The notes below the pieces were generated by a model that had not been told where the DNA came from, did no database searches, and saw only the letters and a program-made list of their open reading frames with translations. A program made the translations under genes and the position numbers. A stretch of 64,000 bases of DNA from contig OZ244910.1 of the NCBI GenBank assembly GCA_965221735.1, forward strand, positions 1,116,001 through 1,180,000. Reading direction: 5' to 3'. Origin of the DNA: UBA2991 sp965221735 (GTDB lineage: Bacteria; Chloroflexota; Dehalococcoidia; Tepidiformales; Tepidiformaceae). Below, one piece after another: positions 39,942-48,260 of this stretch (position 1 is its first letter; the number at the start of each line of letters is the position of its first letter).

Positions 39942-40988
39942 ATGGCGACCATGAAGGCGACGGCTCTCACCTCCCTCTACTCGACCGATCGGGCGCTGTT
40001 CCTGACCGTTCTCGGCGGGCTCGCCGCGAGCATCGTCGCCACGATTGCCCTGCGCGCCGGCGATGGAGGCGGCACGGGCTGGATCTGGGTCTGCACATGG
40101 GCTGAGGTGCCGCCGCCCGAGTTCCCCCGGGCCATCTTCACCTTCGCCATCGAGCCCATTCCCATCTTCCTCATCGCCCTCGCTGCCGTCTGGTATCTGC
40201 GCACGCGTCAGCGGGCGCAGGCCTCCCACGCGCGGCGGCTCGTCTCGAATGCGCGCGTGGCCGCCTACCTCGGGGGCTTTGGGCTGGTGCTGTTCACCGT
40301 CTTCGGCCCCATCGCCGCCTACGACGGAACCTTCCTGACCCTGCACATGGTCCAGCACTTCATCCTCATCACGATCGCGCCGCCCCTCATCCTCCTCGGC
40401 GCGCCCATGACGCTCTGGCTGATCGCCTCCGGCAAGGAGCGGCGCCGCCGTGTCATCTACCCGGTGCTGCACTCGGGAGCCTTCCGCGCCTTCACGCACC
40501 CGCTCGTGGGCGTGTTCCTCTTCGCCGCCGTCCCCCTGTTCTGGTACGTCACACCCGCCTTCGAGGCGAGCCTCGAGAGCGCCCCCCTCCACTTCGTCGG
40601 CTACGCCATCTTCCTGTTCGCGGGACTGCACTACTGGTGGCCGGTTGTCGGCGGGAACCCCACGCGCTGGAACCTCTCCTACCCGGTGCGCCTCGTGTAC
40701 CTGCTCGCGCTTGTGCCCATCCACGCCTTCCTCGGGCTCATCTTCCACGAGCCCGACAACGTCATCTACGAGCAGCTGGCGACCATTCCACGCGCCTGGG
40801 GACCGGGCCCGCTGCTGGACCAGCAGATCGCGGGCGCCATCATGTTTATCGCCGGCGAGGCGCTCGGGCTCATCGCCCTCCTCCTCGTCGCCTGGCAGTG
40901 GGCCTCGCACGAGGAACGCGTCGGCCGCCGCCTCGACGCCGCCGACACCAGCAACGAGTGGCGCCCGTTCGTGCCGAAGGGGCAGTAG
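39942..40988 (+). CDS. ctaG: Cytochrome c oxidase assembly factor CtaG (caa3-type)
   Basis: A 348-residue membrane protein of the caa3-CtaG family, which helps deliver copper to CuB of oxidase subunit I. About seven membrane segments are seen. Conserved His-containing elements are LTLHMVQHFILITIAPPL, GLHYWWPVVGGNP, LVPIHAFLGLIF and the PLLDQQIAGAIMFIAGE segment. I chose the ATG 9 nt after AGGAG; the GTG two codons earlier is too close to that site. It is followed 3 bp later by the Sco gene. Confidence 0.92.
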   Translation: MATMKATALTSLYSTDRALFLTVLGGLAASIVATIALRAGDGGGTGWIWVCTWAEVPPPEFPRAIFTFAIEPIPIFLIALAAVWYLRTRQRAQASHARRLVSNARVAAYLGGFGLVLFTVFGPIAAYDGTFLTLHMVQHFILITIAPPLILLGAPMTLWLIASGKERRRRVIYPVLHSGAFRAFTHPLVGVFLFAAVPLFWYVTPAFEASLESAPLHFVGYAIFLFAGLHYWWPVVGGNPTRWNLSYPVRLVYLLALVPIHAFLGLIFHEPDNVIYEQLATIPRAWGPGPLLDQQIAGAIMFIAGEALGLIALLLVAWQWASHEERVGRRLDAADTSNEWRPFVPKGQ

Positions 40989-40991
40989 GAA

Positions 40992-41726
40992 GTGAAGCGC
41001 TTGAGACTGCCGGCCCTGCTCGTGACGTCCCTGCTGGCCGTCGTTCTGGTGGCGTGCGGCGGAGCCGATGGCGGCAACGAGGCCCCGTTCGAGGTCGAGG
41101 GCCCGCCCCGGGCCGTCGAGACCGACGACGGGGGCGAAGCCACGCAGGCGGCTTCCGGCGCACGCGAAGCGTCTGAGTTCATCTACCGCGGCGCCCGCGC
41201 CACGCCGCCCCTCCCCAAGCCCGACGTCGTCCTCACCGACACGAACGGCGAACCCTTCGACTTCCTCGCCGAAACCGAGGGTTACCTGACGCTCCTCTAC
41301 CTCGGCTACACCCACTGCCCCGACATCTGCCCGACCCACCTGCTCGAACTCTCGAAGGTGCTGGAGGAGATGGATCCCGAGCTCGTCGAGCGCATCCGCG
41401 TCGTCTTCATCACGACTGACCCCGAACGCGACGACGCAGCCGCCATCCGCCGCTGGCTCGACCTCTTCGACGCCAGCTTCATCGGCCTCACGATCGAACC
41501 GGACACGCTGTCGTCGCTGCTCACCTTCCTCGGCATGCCCCAGATCACGAAACGGGACATCGGCGACGGACGCTACGTCGTGAACCACCCGACCATCTTG
41601 ATCGCCTACACGCCCGACAACCTCGGACACATCGTCTACCCGTTCCTGCAGGGGGGCGGCCTCCGCGCGATCATGAGTCACGACCTGCCCCTCCTCGCCG
41701 AGCATGGCTGGCAGGAGCCCTCGTGA
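40992..41726 (+). CDS. SCO1/SenC-family copper chaperone lipoprotein
   Basis: A 244-residue Sco protein that inserts copper into, or reduces, the CuA site of cytochrome oxidase. Residues 1-21 form a lipoprotein signal ending in VVLVAC with Cys22. The thioredoxin-like domain has the copper ligands C109 and C113 (YTHCPDICPTH) and His199 in VVNHPTILIAYT. GTG start, 3 bp after ctaG. Its stop overlaps the PCuAC start (GTGA), so the three genes form one translationally coupled unit. Confidence 0.95.
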   Translation: MKRLRLPALLVTSLLAVVLVACGGADGGNEAPFEVEGPPRAVETDDGGEATQAASGAREASEFIYRGARATPPLPKPDVVLTDTNGEPFDFLAETEGYLTLLYLGYTHCPDICPTHLLELSKVLEEMDPELVERIRVVFITTDPERDDAAAIRRWLDLFDASFIGLTIEPDTLSSLLTFLGMPQITKRDIGDGRYVVNHPTILIAYTPDNLGHIVYPFLQGGGLRAIMSHDLPLLAEHGWQEPS

Positions 41727-42253
41727 CCCTGGTGCGAAAGGGTTGGCGACTCGGTGCTGGGGCTCTCGTGGTGCTGGCGCTCGGCGCTCTGGTCGGCTGT
41801 GGCGACGACAGTGCGGACAGCAGCGCCATCGAAGTCAGCAACGCCCGCGCGCGGTTCACCACGACGGACGTCGGCGCCGTCTACTTCGACCTACGCAGCA
41901 CGGGCGCCGGCGACCGGCTCGTGGGCGCCTCCGCCGCCATCGCAGACGACACGCAGGTCCACGAGGTCGTCTCCGAAGGCGGGAGCTCGATGATGCAGCA
42001 GGTCGAGGGCGGCATCGCCATCGACCCCGGCGGCCACGTCAGCCTCCAGCCGGGCGGCTATCACGTCATGGTGCTGGGCGTCGACGACATCCCGGAGCCC
42101 GGTACAACCTTCGAGCTTGTCCTCGAGTTCGAGCGGGCGGGCCGCATGACCATCACGGTCCACGTCCAGGAGTTCGGCGGCGAAGAAGGCGGCATGGATC
42201 ACGAGTCCATGGATGACGGGGAGATGGACGGCGAAGAGTCGGGCCACGAGTAA
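41723..42253 (+). CDS. PCuAC-family periplasmic copper chaperone
   Basis: A 176-residue lipoprotein (signal ALVVLALGALVGC, Cys26) of the PCuAC family that passes Cu(I) to Sco or the oxidase. The ligand pattern H80-x10-M91 ... H114-V-M116 is present (VHEVVSEGGSSMM and GGYHVM). The C-terminus is a His/Met/Asp/Glu-rich tail (MDHESMDDGEMDGEESGHE), which may bind additional copper. Third gene of the ctaG-sco-PCuAC unit. Confidence 0.95.
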   Translation: MTLVRKGWRLGAGALVVLALGALVGCGDDSADSSAIEVSNARARFTTTDVGAVYFDLRSTGAGDRLVGASAAIADDTQVHEVVSEGGSSMMQQVEGGIAIDPGGHVSLQPGGYHVMVLGVDDIPEPGTTFELVLEFERAGRMTITVHVQEFGGEEGGMDHESMDDGEMDGEESGHE

Positions 42254-42299
42254 GCCGGATCGCGTGCGCCCCGTTCGCACCGTCGTTCCGGGGCTCGCG

Positions 42300-42305
42300 T
42301 AGACT
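42300..42305 (+). promoter_or_regulatory. -10 element (TAGACT) for the LLM gene
   Basis: GCGTAGACTCACGCCACT lies 36 nt before the LLM ATG and is nearly the same as the block upstream of the crotonase gene. No clear -35. Confidence 0.45.
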
Positions 42306-42335
42306 CACGCCACTCCACGACAGAGGGAGCCTCGC

Positions 42336-43193
42336 ATGCAGATCGGCGCCATCTTCCCCCAGACGGAGATCGGCTCGGACCCGTCCGTCATCCGCGACTT
42401 CGCCCAGACGGCCGAGGGCCTCGGCTACTCCCACATCCTCGTCTACGACCACGTCATCGGCGCTGTCCCCGAGCGTGAGCCGAAGCTGTGGGGCCCCTAC
42501 ACGCACGAATCCGCCTTCCACGAACCCTTCGTGCTCCTCGGCTACCTTGCCGCCATCACCGAGCGCGTCGAGCTCGTCACCGGCGTCATCATCCTGCCCC
42601 AGCGCCAGACGGTTCTCGTCGCCAAGCAGGCGGCGGAGGTCGACATCCTCTCCGGAGGACGCCTCCGGCTTGGCGTTGGCACGGGCTGGAACTACGTCGA
42701 ATACGACGCCCTCAACGAGCAGTTCACCAATCGTGGGAAGCGCCAGGAAGAGCAGGTCGACCTGATGCGCCGGCTCTGGGCCGACCCCGTCATCGATTAC
42801 ACGGGCCAGTGGCATCGTGTGGACCGCGCCGGACTCAAGCCTCTCCCCGGGCGGCAGATCCCCGTCTGGTTCGGCGGCTTTACCGAGCCCGCCTTCAAGC
42901 GCGCCGCCCGCCTCGGCGACGGGTTCATGTTCGGGAGCGGCACCCCCGAGGCGCGAGCCACGGTCGAGACCATTCGGGGCTACCTCGCCGACGAGGGTCG
43001 CGATCCCGCCGGCTTCGGCTTCGAAGCGATGATGAACTACGGCGACGGCCCCGAGAACTGGGCCGCCGAGGTGGAGCGCTGGCGCGAGACCGGCGTCGAC
43101 TACGTCTCCATGCGCACCATGAACGCCGGCCTCGAGAGTCCCCGCGACCACATTGCGGCGCTGGAACGCTATTGGCGCGAGGTCGGCGGCTAG
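42336..43193 (+). CDS. LLM-class F420/flavin-dependent oxidoreductase
   Basis: A 285-residue luciferase-like protein: MQIGAIFPQTEIGSDPSVIR, ILVYDHVIGA, TGVIILPQRQTVLVAKQAAE, DILSGGRLRLGVGTGWNYVE and IPVWFGGFTEPAFKRAARLG. It resembles F420-dependent LLM enzymes of the TIGR03619 type, which act on aldehydes, alcohols or heterocycles. GAGGGAG precedes ATG. Its stop shares CTAG with the NUDIX gene's stop. It has its own promoter rather than belonging to the copper operon. Confidence 0.9.
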   Translation: MQIGAIFPQTEIGSDPSVIRDFAQTAEGLGYSHILVYDHVIGAVPEREPKLWGPYTHESAFHEPFVLLGYLAAITERVELVTGVIILPQRQTVLVAKQAAEVDILSGGRLRLGVGTGWNYVEYDALNEQFTNRGKRQEEQVDLMRRLWADPVIDYTGQWHRVDRAGLKPLPGRQIPVWFGGFTEPAFKRAARLGDGFMFGSGTPEARATVETIRGYLADEGRDPAGFGFEAMMNYGDGPENWAAEVERWRETGVDYVSMRTMNAGLESPRDHIAALERYWREVGG

Positions 43194-43732
43194 CTTCTGC
43201 GCCCCGAGAGCCGCTCCCAGCGCAGGATGCCCGCGATCGACTTCGCGTCGATGATGCGCCCCTCGTCCACTGCCGCCACTGCCTCCTCCCGCGTGAGCCG
43301 CACGACCTCGATGTCCTCGTCCTCGTCGCCCGGCAGCGGGTCGGGTGTGAGGCCGGTGCAGAGGAAGAGATGGATGTACTCCGTCGCGTAGCTCGGCGCG
43401 ATCCAGAAGCCGCCCAGCGGCGCCACCTCGAGGGCCCGCATGCCCACCTCCTCGCGCAGCTCCCGCGCCGCCGTCTCGGCAGGATCCTCGCCCGGCTCGA
43501 GCGTCCCCGCCGGAATTTCCAGCAGCCGCGTGCGAGCCCCGTGGCGGTACTGCTCCACCAGCAGGAGGCGCCCGTCGCCGTCGACGGGAATCATGCAGAC
43601 CGCCCCCGGGTGGTAGACCATCTCGCGGCGAAACGTGTGCCCTTCCGGCGCCCGGAGCGTCTCCAGGCGTACGTCGTACAGCCGCCCCTCGAACACCGTC
43701 TCGCTGCCGATGAGCCTCGGATGATCTGGCAT
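43190..43732 (-). CDS. NUDIX hydrolase, ADP-ribose pyrophosphatase-like
   Basis: A 180-residue Nudix protein. The Nudix box GTLEPGEDPAETAARELREE (followed by VGM) gives the metal-binding Glu residues. An N-terminal strand block (FEGRLYDVRLETLRAPEGHT) and an upstream EQYRHGARTRLLEIPAG segment are typical of ADP-ribose pyrophosphatases, which cleave ADP-ribose to AMP and ribose-5-phosphate. GGAGGTGTC precedes the ATG giving MPDHPRLIG. In a bacterium with a sirtuin it may help recycle ADP-ribose derivatives. Confidence 0.93.
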   Translation of the reverse strand: MPDHPRLIGSETVFEGRLYDVRLETLRAPEGHTFRREMVYHPGAVCMIPVDGDGRLLLVEQYRHGARTRLLEIPAGTLEPGEDPAETAARELREEVGMRALEVAPLGGFWIAPSYATEYIHLFLCTGLTPDPLPGDEDEDIEVVRLTREEAVAAVDEGRIIDAKSIAGILRWERLSGRRS

Positions 43733-43848
43733 GACACCTCCAGCCGGGCCTCGCTGCGGGGCCCGCCGCGAGGTGTCAGGGTAGCCCCCGAAGCCGGTAA
43801 GCGTGCTGACTGTATGCGCGTGGTACGGTTCCCGCACAGGAGGTAAAG

Positions 43849-44271
43849 ATGCCCGGAGCGCTCAAGCAACTCGTCTCGGTCTATCTGCTCCTGGTCGGTC
43901 TCGCGGTAGCCGTCCAGTTCGTCATCTTCCCCCTCTACGAGGACCACGACCCCGACCTTTCCGTCTGGAAGGTGCTCGACTGGCTCATGGCCATCGGCCT
44001 CGTGCTCGCCGTTGCGGGAGCCTACCTCCGCAAGCGCGCCTTCGACGCTTCCTCCGGGGACGACGTCCCCTGGCGGCAGTACGTCGAGGTGAACGGCCTC
44101 TTCTACGCAATGGTGGCGCTTACCCTGGCCTTCTTCCCCGCCTGGTTCTGGGTTGAGTGGGGCGCCTACCCGGAGCGCGCCAGCTGGGTTACGTGGCACA
44201 TGATCGACACGGCCCTGCCCATCCTGTTCGTGGTGCACGGGCTCCGCTCCTGGCGGGAAGCGAACGCCTGA
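43849..44271 (+). CDS. Small four-helix membrane protein, tandem paralog A
   Basis: A 140-residue protein with four hydrophobic segments (about 8-28, 45-62, 84-103, 115-132). It begins KQLVSVYLLLVGLAVAVQFV followed by IFPLY, shared in pattern with the next two genes, and contains YVEVNGLFYAMVALTL, also found in the third. No known family or catalytic motif recognised. AGGAGG precedes ATG. Followed by two related genes, so probably a co-transcribed set forming a membrane complex or a duplicated family. Confidence 0.75.
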   Translation: MPGALKQLVSVYLLLVGLAVAVQFVIFPLYEDHDPDLSVWKVLDWLMAIGLVLAVAGAYLRKRAFDASSGDDVPWRQYVEVNGLFYAMVALTLAFFPAWFWVEWGAYPERASWVTWHMIDTALPILFVVHGLRSWREANA

Positions 44272-44308
44272 CCCTGGCCCCTGAGAACCACGCCACGGAG
44301 GTATCCGA

Positions 44309-44743
44309 ATGGCAGCCGTACACCGACTCTTTGCCGTCTACCTGCTGCTCGTGGGCCTGGCCGTGGGGGCCTACTTCGTCATCGCCCCGCTCTACGCAGG
44401 CCAGGGGAACCTGGCCGACGCCAGCGACGTGTGGGACATCCTCAATTGGTTCATGGCCGTCGCCGCCATCCTCCTCGTCCTGGTTACCTTCGTCGGGACC
44501 AGGTCGCTGGCCGACGATGCCACCACCTGGGACAAGCTTGTCGCCAACGGGCGCTTCCACATTGCCGTCGCCCTCCTCCTCGGCTTCCTGAACAACTGGT
44601 TCGCCAGCCAGTGGGGCGAGGGCGGGTTTGAGCCCGTCGCGTTCCTCTGGGTTGTGATCGATATCGCCATGCCCATCCTCGCCGTCGAGGTGGCGATCAA
44701 GCTCTGGCGCGAGCCCCATGCGCCCTTTGGAACCCGTGACTGA
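44309..44743 (+). CDS. Small four-helix membrane protein, tandem paralog B
   Basis: A 144-residue protein with four hydrophobic segments. Its start, HRLFAVYLLLVGLAVGAYFV and IAPLY, matches paralog A closely; DVWDILNWFMAVAAILLVLV corresponds to VWKVLDWLMAIGLVLAVAG in A. The third segment contains FLNNWFASQWGEGGF, like the W-rich loop of A. GGAGG precedes ATG. Its end overlaps the start of paralog C by 26 bp. Confidence 0.75.
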   Translation: MAAVHRLFAVYLLLVGLAVGAYFVIAPLYAGQGNLADASDVWDILNWFMAVAAILLVLVTFVGTRSLADDATTWDKLVANGRFHIAVALLLGFLNNWFASQWGEGGFEPVAFLWVVIDIAMPILAVEVAIKLWREPHAPFGTRD

Positions 44744-45173
44744 CCAGAACCTGGCCGTCGCGAAGCGCGTCGTTGCGCTGTACCTGCTGCTGCTGGCGGG
44801 CGCGACGGCCATTCACCTCATCATCACGCCCTTCTACCAGCCCGACCACGATCCCGACTTCACCTACTGGGAAGCCTACGACCCGTTCATGATGGCGGGC
44901 TCGCTCCTGGTCCTGCTCCTCGCCTACCTCTGGAAGCGCCGTCACGATGCGGCGCTTCCAGAGGCCAACAACTGGCGCGCCTACCTTGAGGCGAATGGCC
45001 TTTTCTATATCGGCGGCGTTCAGGCGCTCCTGCTCGCCTGGTCCTGGCTCATGCAGGTCTACGGCGACTCCGCCCAGGCTCAGCCGGTCATCTGGCTCCT
45101 CGTCGACTCCGTTGGCGTCATGCTGTGGCTGGCGGCAGGACGCCGCCTCTGGCGGGAGGCGGCGTCGGCGTAA
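44718..45173 (+). CDS. Small four-helix membrane protein, tandem paralog C
   Basis: A 151-residue protein with the same pattern: RVVALYLLLLAGATAIHLII and TPFY, then YWEAYDPFMMAGSLLVLLLA, then YLEANGLFYIGGVQALLLAW, which closely parallels paralog A. The last segment ends GRRLWREAASA, like SWREANA in A. It begins inside paralog B in another frame (26-bp overlap), implying coupled translation. It converges with the sigma factor gene. Confidence 0.72.
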   Translation: MRPLEPVTDQNLAVAKRVVALYLLLLAGATAIHLIITPFYQPDHDPDFTYWEAYDPFMMAGSLLVLLLAYLWKRRHDAALPEANNWRAYLEANGLFYIGGVQALLLAWSWLMQVYGDSAQAQPVIWLLVDSVGVMLWLAAGRRLWREAASA

Positions 45174-45200
45174 GGGCTGCCGGATCGGCGTCCGGGTTCG

Positions 45201-46835
45201 CTAGTCGAGGTAATCCTTCAGCTTGCGGCTGCGGCTCGGGTGCCGCAGCTTGCGGAGCGCCTTCGCCTCGATCTGGCGAATGCGCTCGCGCGTCACGCTG
45301 AACTCGCGCCCGACCTCTTCCAGTGTCCGGCTGCGCCCGTCCTCCAACCCGAAACGGAGCTGGAGCACGCGCCGCTCGCGGCTGGTAAGCGTCGCGAGCA
45401 CGTCCTCGACCTGCTCGCGCAGCAGCTGCTGGCTGGCCGCGTCGGCGGGCGCCAGCGCCCGCTCGTCCTGGATGAAGTCGCCCAGGTGGCTGTCCTCTTC
45501 CTCGCCGATGGGCGTCTCCAGCGACACCGGCTCCTGCGAGACCTTCTGGATCTCGCGGATGCGCTCCGGCGAGAACTGGTGCGCCGTGTCCTGCTTGGAG
45601 CTTTCGACCATGCCGCGGGCGATCTCCTCGCTCGTCGGCTCGCGGCCGTACTCCTGCACGAGGCGCCGGCTCACGCGCACGAGCTTGTTGATCGTCTCCA
45701 CCATGTGCACCGGAATGCGGATCGTGCGCGCCTGGTCCGCGATGGCGCGGGTGATCGCCTGCCGGATCCACCACGTCGCGTACGTCGAGAACTTGTACCC
45801 CTTGCGGTAGTCGAACTTCTCGACCGCGCGGATGAGGCCGATGTTCCCCTCCTGGATCAGGTCCAGGAGCGACATGCCTCGCCCGATGTACTTCTTCGCT
45901 ACCGACACGACGAGGCGCAGGTTCGCCTCCGTCAGGCGCCGCTCGGCCTTGTCGCCGTTGTGCTTGATCGTGTCGAAGTGGTACCGCAGCCGGTCTTCGA
46001 GCGACGTGATCTTCTCGATCAGGCCCTCGGCCGGCGGCAGCAGCTGATCCTCGCCCCCGGCCTCCTCCGCCATCTGGGAGAACAGGTCGGGCGTGAGGAT
46101 GTGGGTCACGATGGAGAGGGAGACGATAGCGTGGTGCATCGTCTCCTCGTCCTTGCGCAGCCGCTTCATGCAGTACGTGCGGAAGGGGAGCTCCATCTCC
46201 CGGTCGATCAGTCCGCGGAACTGGTCGTCGCCGATGACCTCGGTGTAGGTGCCGCGCATCAGCTTGATGCCTTCGGCGTCGCGCCACTTCGGTTCCTTGG
46301 GCGGCCATTCGTCCTCGCTGCCCTCGGGTGGCGTCTGCCCCGAGATCACCTTCTCGTAGCGATCCACGTAGTAGAGCGCCGCCTTGTAGATAGGCAGCAG
46401 CTCCGTGAACTGCTCGAGCAGGGTCACGGCCACGCGCGACGCGGAGGGCGGATGCCCGAAGGCGTCTACGTACGCCCGCTCAATGTCGCGCAGATGGATG
46501 CCTTCCTCCATCTGGCGGGCCAGGTGCTTCTCGTCGTCGGCCGTAAGCAGGTAGACCTTGCCGATCTCGCGCAGGTACATCCGCACGGGATCGTCGATCC
46601 CCTCGGACTCCTCGGTCAGGAGCGCGACGGTCTCTTCTTCTTCCTCCTCGCTCTCGTCGGGATCCTTCTCGTCCTTCTCTTCGTCTTCTTGCGTCGCGGT
46701 CGTGTTCCCGGAGAGGTCGTTCTCCTCGTCGCGGCGCTCGTCGAAATCACCGCTCGAGAGGCGGCTGAGGACGCTGCCGATCATCGCGTCGGCGCTGGTG
46801 GAAGAAGTCTGGTCGGTCAACGTTTCGTCGCTCAT
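45201..46835 (-). CDS. rpoD: Primary RNA polymerase sigma factor (RpoD/SigA)
   Basis: A 544-residue group 1 sigma factor. After an acidic N-terminal stretch come region 1.2 (DDPVRMYLREIGKVYLLTAD), a non-conserved insert, region 2 (NLRLVVSVAKKYIGRG, LDLIQEGNIGLIRAVEKFDY, KFSTYATWWIRQAITRAIAD: -10 recognition and melting), region 3 (RTIRIPVHMVETINKL) and region 4 (LEEVGREFSVTRERIRQIEA: -35 helix-turn-helix). The start giving MSDETLTDQ is a choice on family length; a GTG 17 codons upstream is possible. A strong extended -10 promoter lies upstream. Confidence 0.95.
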   Translation of the reverse strand: MSDETLTDQTSSTSADAMIGSVLSRLSSGDFDERRDEENDLSGNTTATQEDEEKDEKDPDESEEEEEETVALLTEESEGIDDPVRMYLREIGKVYLLTADDEKHLARQMEEGIHLRDIERAYVDAFGHPPSASRVAVTLLEQFTELLPIYKAALYYVDRYEKVISGQTPPEGSEDEWPPKEPKWRDAEGIKLMRGTYTEVIGDDQFRGLIDREMELPFRTYCMKRLRKDEETMHHAIVSLSIVTHILTPDLFSQMAEEAGGEDQLLPPAEGLIEKITSLEDRLRYHFDTIKHNGDKAERRLTEANLRLVVSVAKKYIGRGMSLLDLIQEGNIGLIRAVEKFDYRKGYKFSTYATWWIRQAITRAIADQARTIRIPVHMVETINKLVRVSRRLVQEYGREPTSEEIARGMVESSKQDTAHQFSPERIREIQKVSQEPVSLETPIGEEEDSHLGDFIQDERALAPADAASQQLLREQVEDVLATLTSRERRVLQLRFGLEDGRSRTLEEVGREFSVTRERIRQIEAKALRKLRHPSRSRKLKDYLD

Positions 46836-46900
46836 GCGGCTGACAGGTACCCCCGGTACAGGATTTTGGGACGGCGCGCGGGACACACAACGCCAACGTG

Positions 46901-46929
46901 ATCATAGCACAGATGAGCGCCGACCTGAA
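46901..46929 (-). promoter_or_regulatory. rpoD promoter with extended -10
   Basis: Minus strand: TTCAGG (46924-46929), a 17-bp spacer ending TGC, then TATGAT (46901-46906). TGn plus a 5/6 match to TATAAT makes this the most convincing sigma-70-type promoter in the window. It lies 66 nt before the chosen ATG. Confidence 0.65.
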
Positions 46930-46968
46930 GCCGGCTCGGCCCGCAAACCGGGGCTTTATCGAGCTTGA

Positions 46969-47322
46969 CTAGTCCCCCGTCGGGAACCCCGCCTCCGCCC
47001 AGGCGTCCGTGCCGCCTTCGACGTTGAACAGCTCCAGGTCGTCGAGCCCGGCCGCTGTCGCGTACTCGGCGGCGAGGGCGCTGCGGCCGCCCATCTTGCA
47101 GATGAACAGCACTTCCTTCTTGTCCCCGGCGAACTCGCGGATCTGGTCCAGCTCGCCCATCACCGTGTTCACGGGAATCAGGCGCACGCCCTTCGCGTGT
47201 ACCTCGACGTACTCGTGCGGGTCCCGCACGTCGACCATCACGGCGTCGCCGCTGTCGAGCTTGTCCTTCGCCTCTTCGATCGAGAGCCTCGTGAACGGCT
47301 CTCGCGGGTCCTTCGTAGCCAC
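46969..47322 (-). CDS. Rhodanese-like domain protein
   Basis: A 117-residue single-domain rhodanese. VMVDVRDPHEYVEVHAKG starts the domain and the active loop FICKMGGRSALAA holds the persulfide-forming Cys in the CxxGxRS pattern. It likely transfers sulfane sulfur. I start at the GTG giving VATKDPREPF with GAGGCAG upstream; a GTG 15 codons earlier lacks a ribosome site and adds residues not expected in the family. It is upstream of rpoD on the same strand, but rpoD has its own promoter. Confidence 0.88.
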   Translation of the reverse strand: MATKDPREPFTRLSIEEAKDKLDSGDAVMVDVRDPHEYVEVHAKGVRLIPVNTVMGELDQIREFAGDKKEVLFICKMGGRSALAAEYATAAGLDDLELFNVEGGTDAWAEAGFPTGD

Positions 47323-47411
47323 AGGAACTGCCTCTCGTGTGCGTTGTGAGGGAAGCCTAGCACGCACGCGCCGTCTGGCGAGGGCCCACGGGATGTGCCA
47401 CGCTGCGCGCC

Positions 47412-48260
47412 ATGAGCGACCCCCTCCGCCCCGACCCCGCCGCCGCCCTCGCTGCCTGGGCCGACCGCGTCCGCCTTAACCGCGAGCAGGTCGAGCGCCG
47501 CCGCAAGGCCATGCCTCCGCGAGACGACTACTACGCCCCCATCGCCGCCATGTTCCGCGCCGACCCCCACCGCGAGGGCGACGCCACCGTCGAGGCCCTG
47601 CGCGCCATTGTCCGGCCCGACGAGACCGTCCTCGACATCGGCGCCGGCGGTGGGCGCTACGCCCTGCCCCTCGCCCTCCACGCCCGCGAGGTCATCGCCA
47701 TCGAGCCCTCCGGGGGCATGCGCGAGGTGCTCGCCGAAGGGATGGCCGAGCACGGCATCGACAACGTTCGCGTTGTCGACAGCCGCTGGCCCGCAGCCGA
47801 CCCCCCGCAGGCCGATGTCGCGCTCATCTCGCACGTCGGCTACGACATCGAGGACTTCGGACCGTTCCTCGACGCGATGGAGGCGGCCGCGAGCCGCCTC
47901 TGCGTCGCGGTCATGCTGAGCAAGCCGCCGCCCTCGCGCGCGAATCCCTTCTGGGAGGCGGTCCACGGTGAGCCCCGCGACCCGCTTCCCGCCCTGCCGG
48001 AGTTCCTTGCGCTCCAGCTCGCCCGGGAGCGCCTCTTCGAGGTCTCCTTCGCCGAGTACGACGCCATCGGTTACGGCGACAAGGAAGGCGTGCTGCGCTT
48101 CCTCCGCCAGCAACTCTGGATCGCCGAGGACAGCCCCGAGGAGGCGAAGCTACGCGCCATCCTCCCCGATCACGTCGAGTACGAGGGCGAGAACGTCAGA
48201 TTCACGCAGGATCCGGGCAAGCTCGGGATCGTGAGCTGGGCGCCGCCCGCGGACGGCTAG
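47412..48260 (+). CDS. SAM-dependent methyltransferase, class I
   Basis: A 282-residue methyltransferase-fold protein. VRPDETVLDIGAGGGRYALP is motif I (SAM binding), VIAIEPSGGMREVL motif II, and DVALISHVGYDIEDFGPFLD the post-II/III strand. The N-terminal helix WADRVRLNREQVERRRKAM and the C-terminal domain are of unknown role. No Shine-Dalgarno; CACGCT lies 7 nt before ATG, a weak match to the leaderless pattern. Its stop shares CTAG with the stop of fbiC. Substrate not predictable. Confidence 0.85.
   Translation: MSDPLRPDPAAALAAWADRVRLNREQVERRRKAMPPRDDYYAPIAAMFRADPHREGDATVEALRAIVRPDETVLDIGAGGGRYALPLALHAREVIAIEPSGGMREVLAEGMAEHGIDNVRVVDSRWPAADPPQADVALISHVGYDIEDFGPFLDAMEAAASRLCVAVMLSKPPPSRANPFWEAVHGEPRDPLPALPEFLALQLARERLFEVSFAEYDAIGYGDKEGVLRFLRQQLWIAEDSPEEAKLRAILPDHVEYEGENVRFTQDPGKLGIVSWAPPADG

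Noticed and set aside
46920..46965. GC-rich imperfect hairpin between the rhodanese and rpoD genes
   Set aside because: The stem is imperfect and it overlaps the rpoD -35 region; not strong enough to call a terminator.
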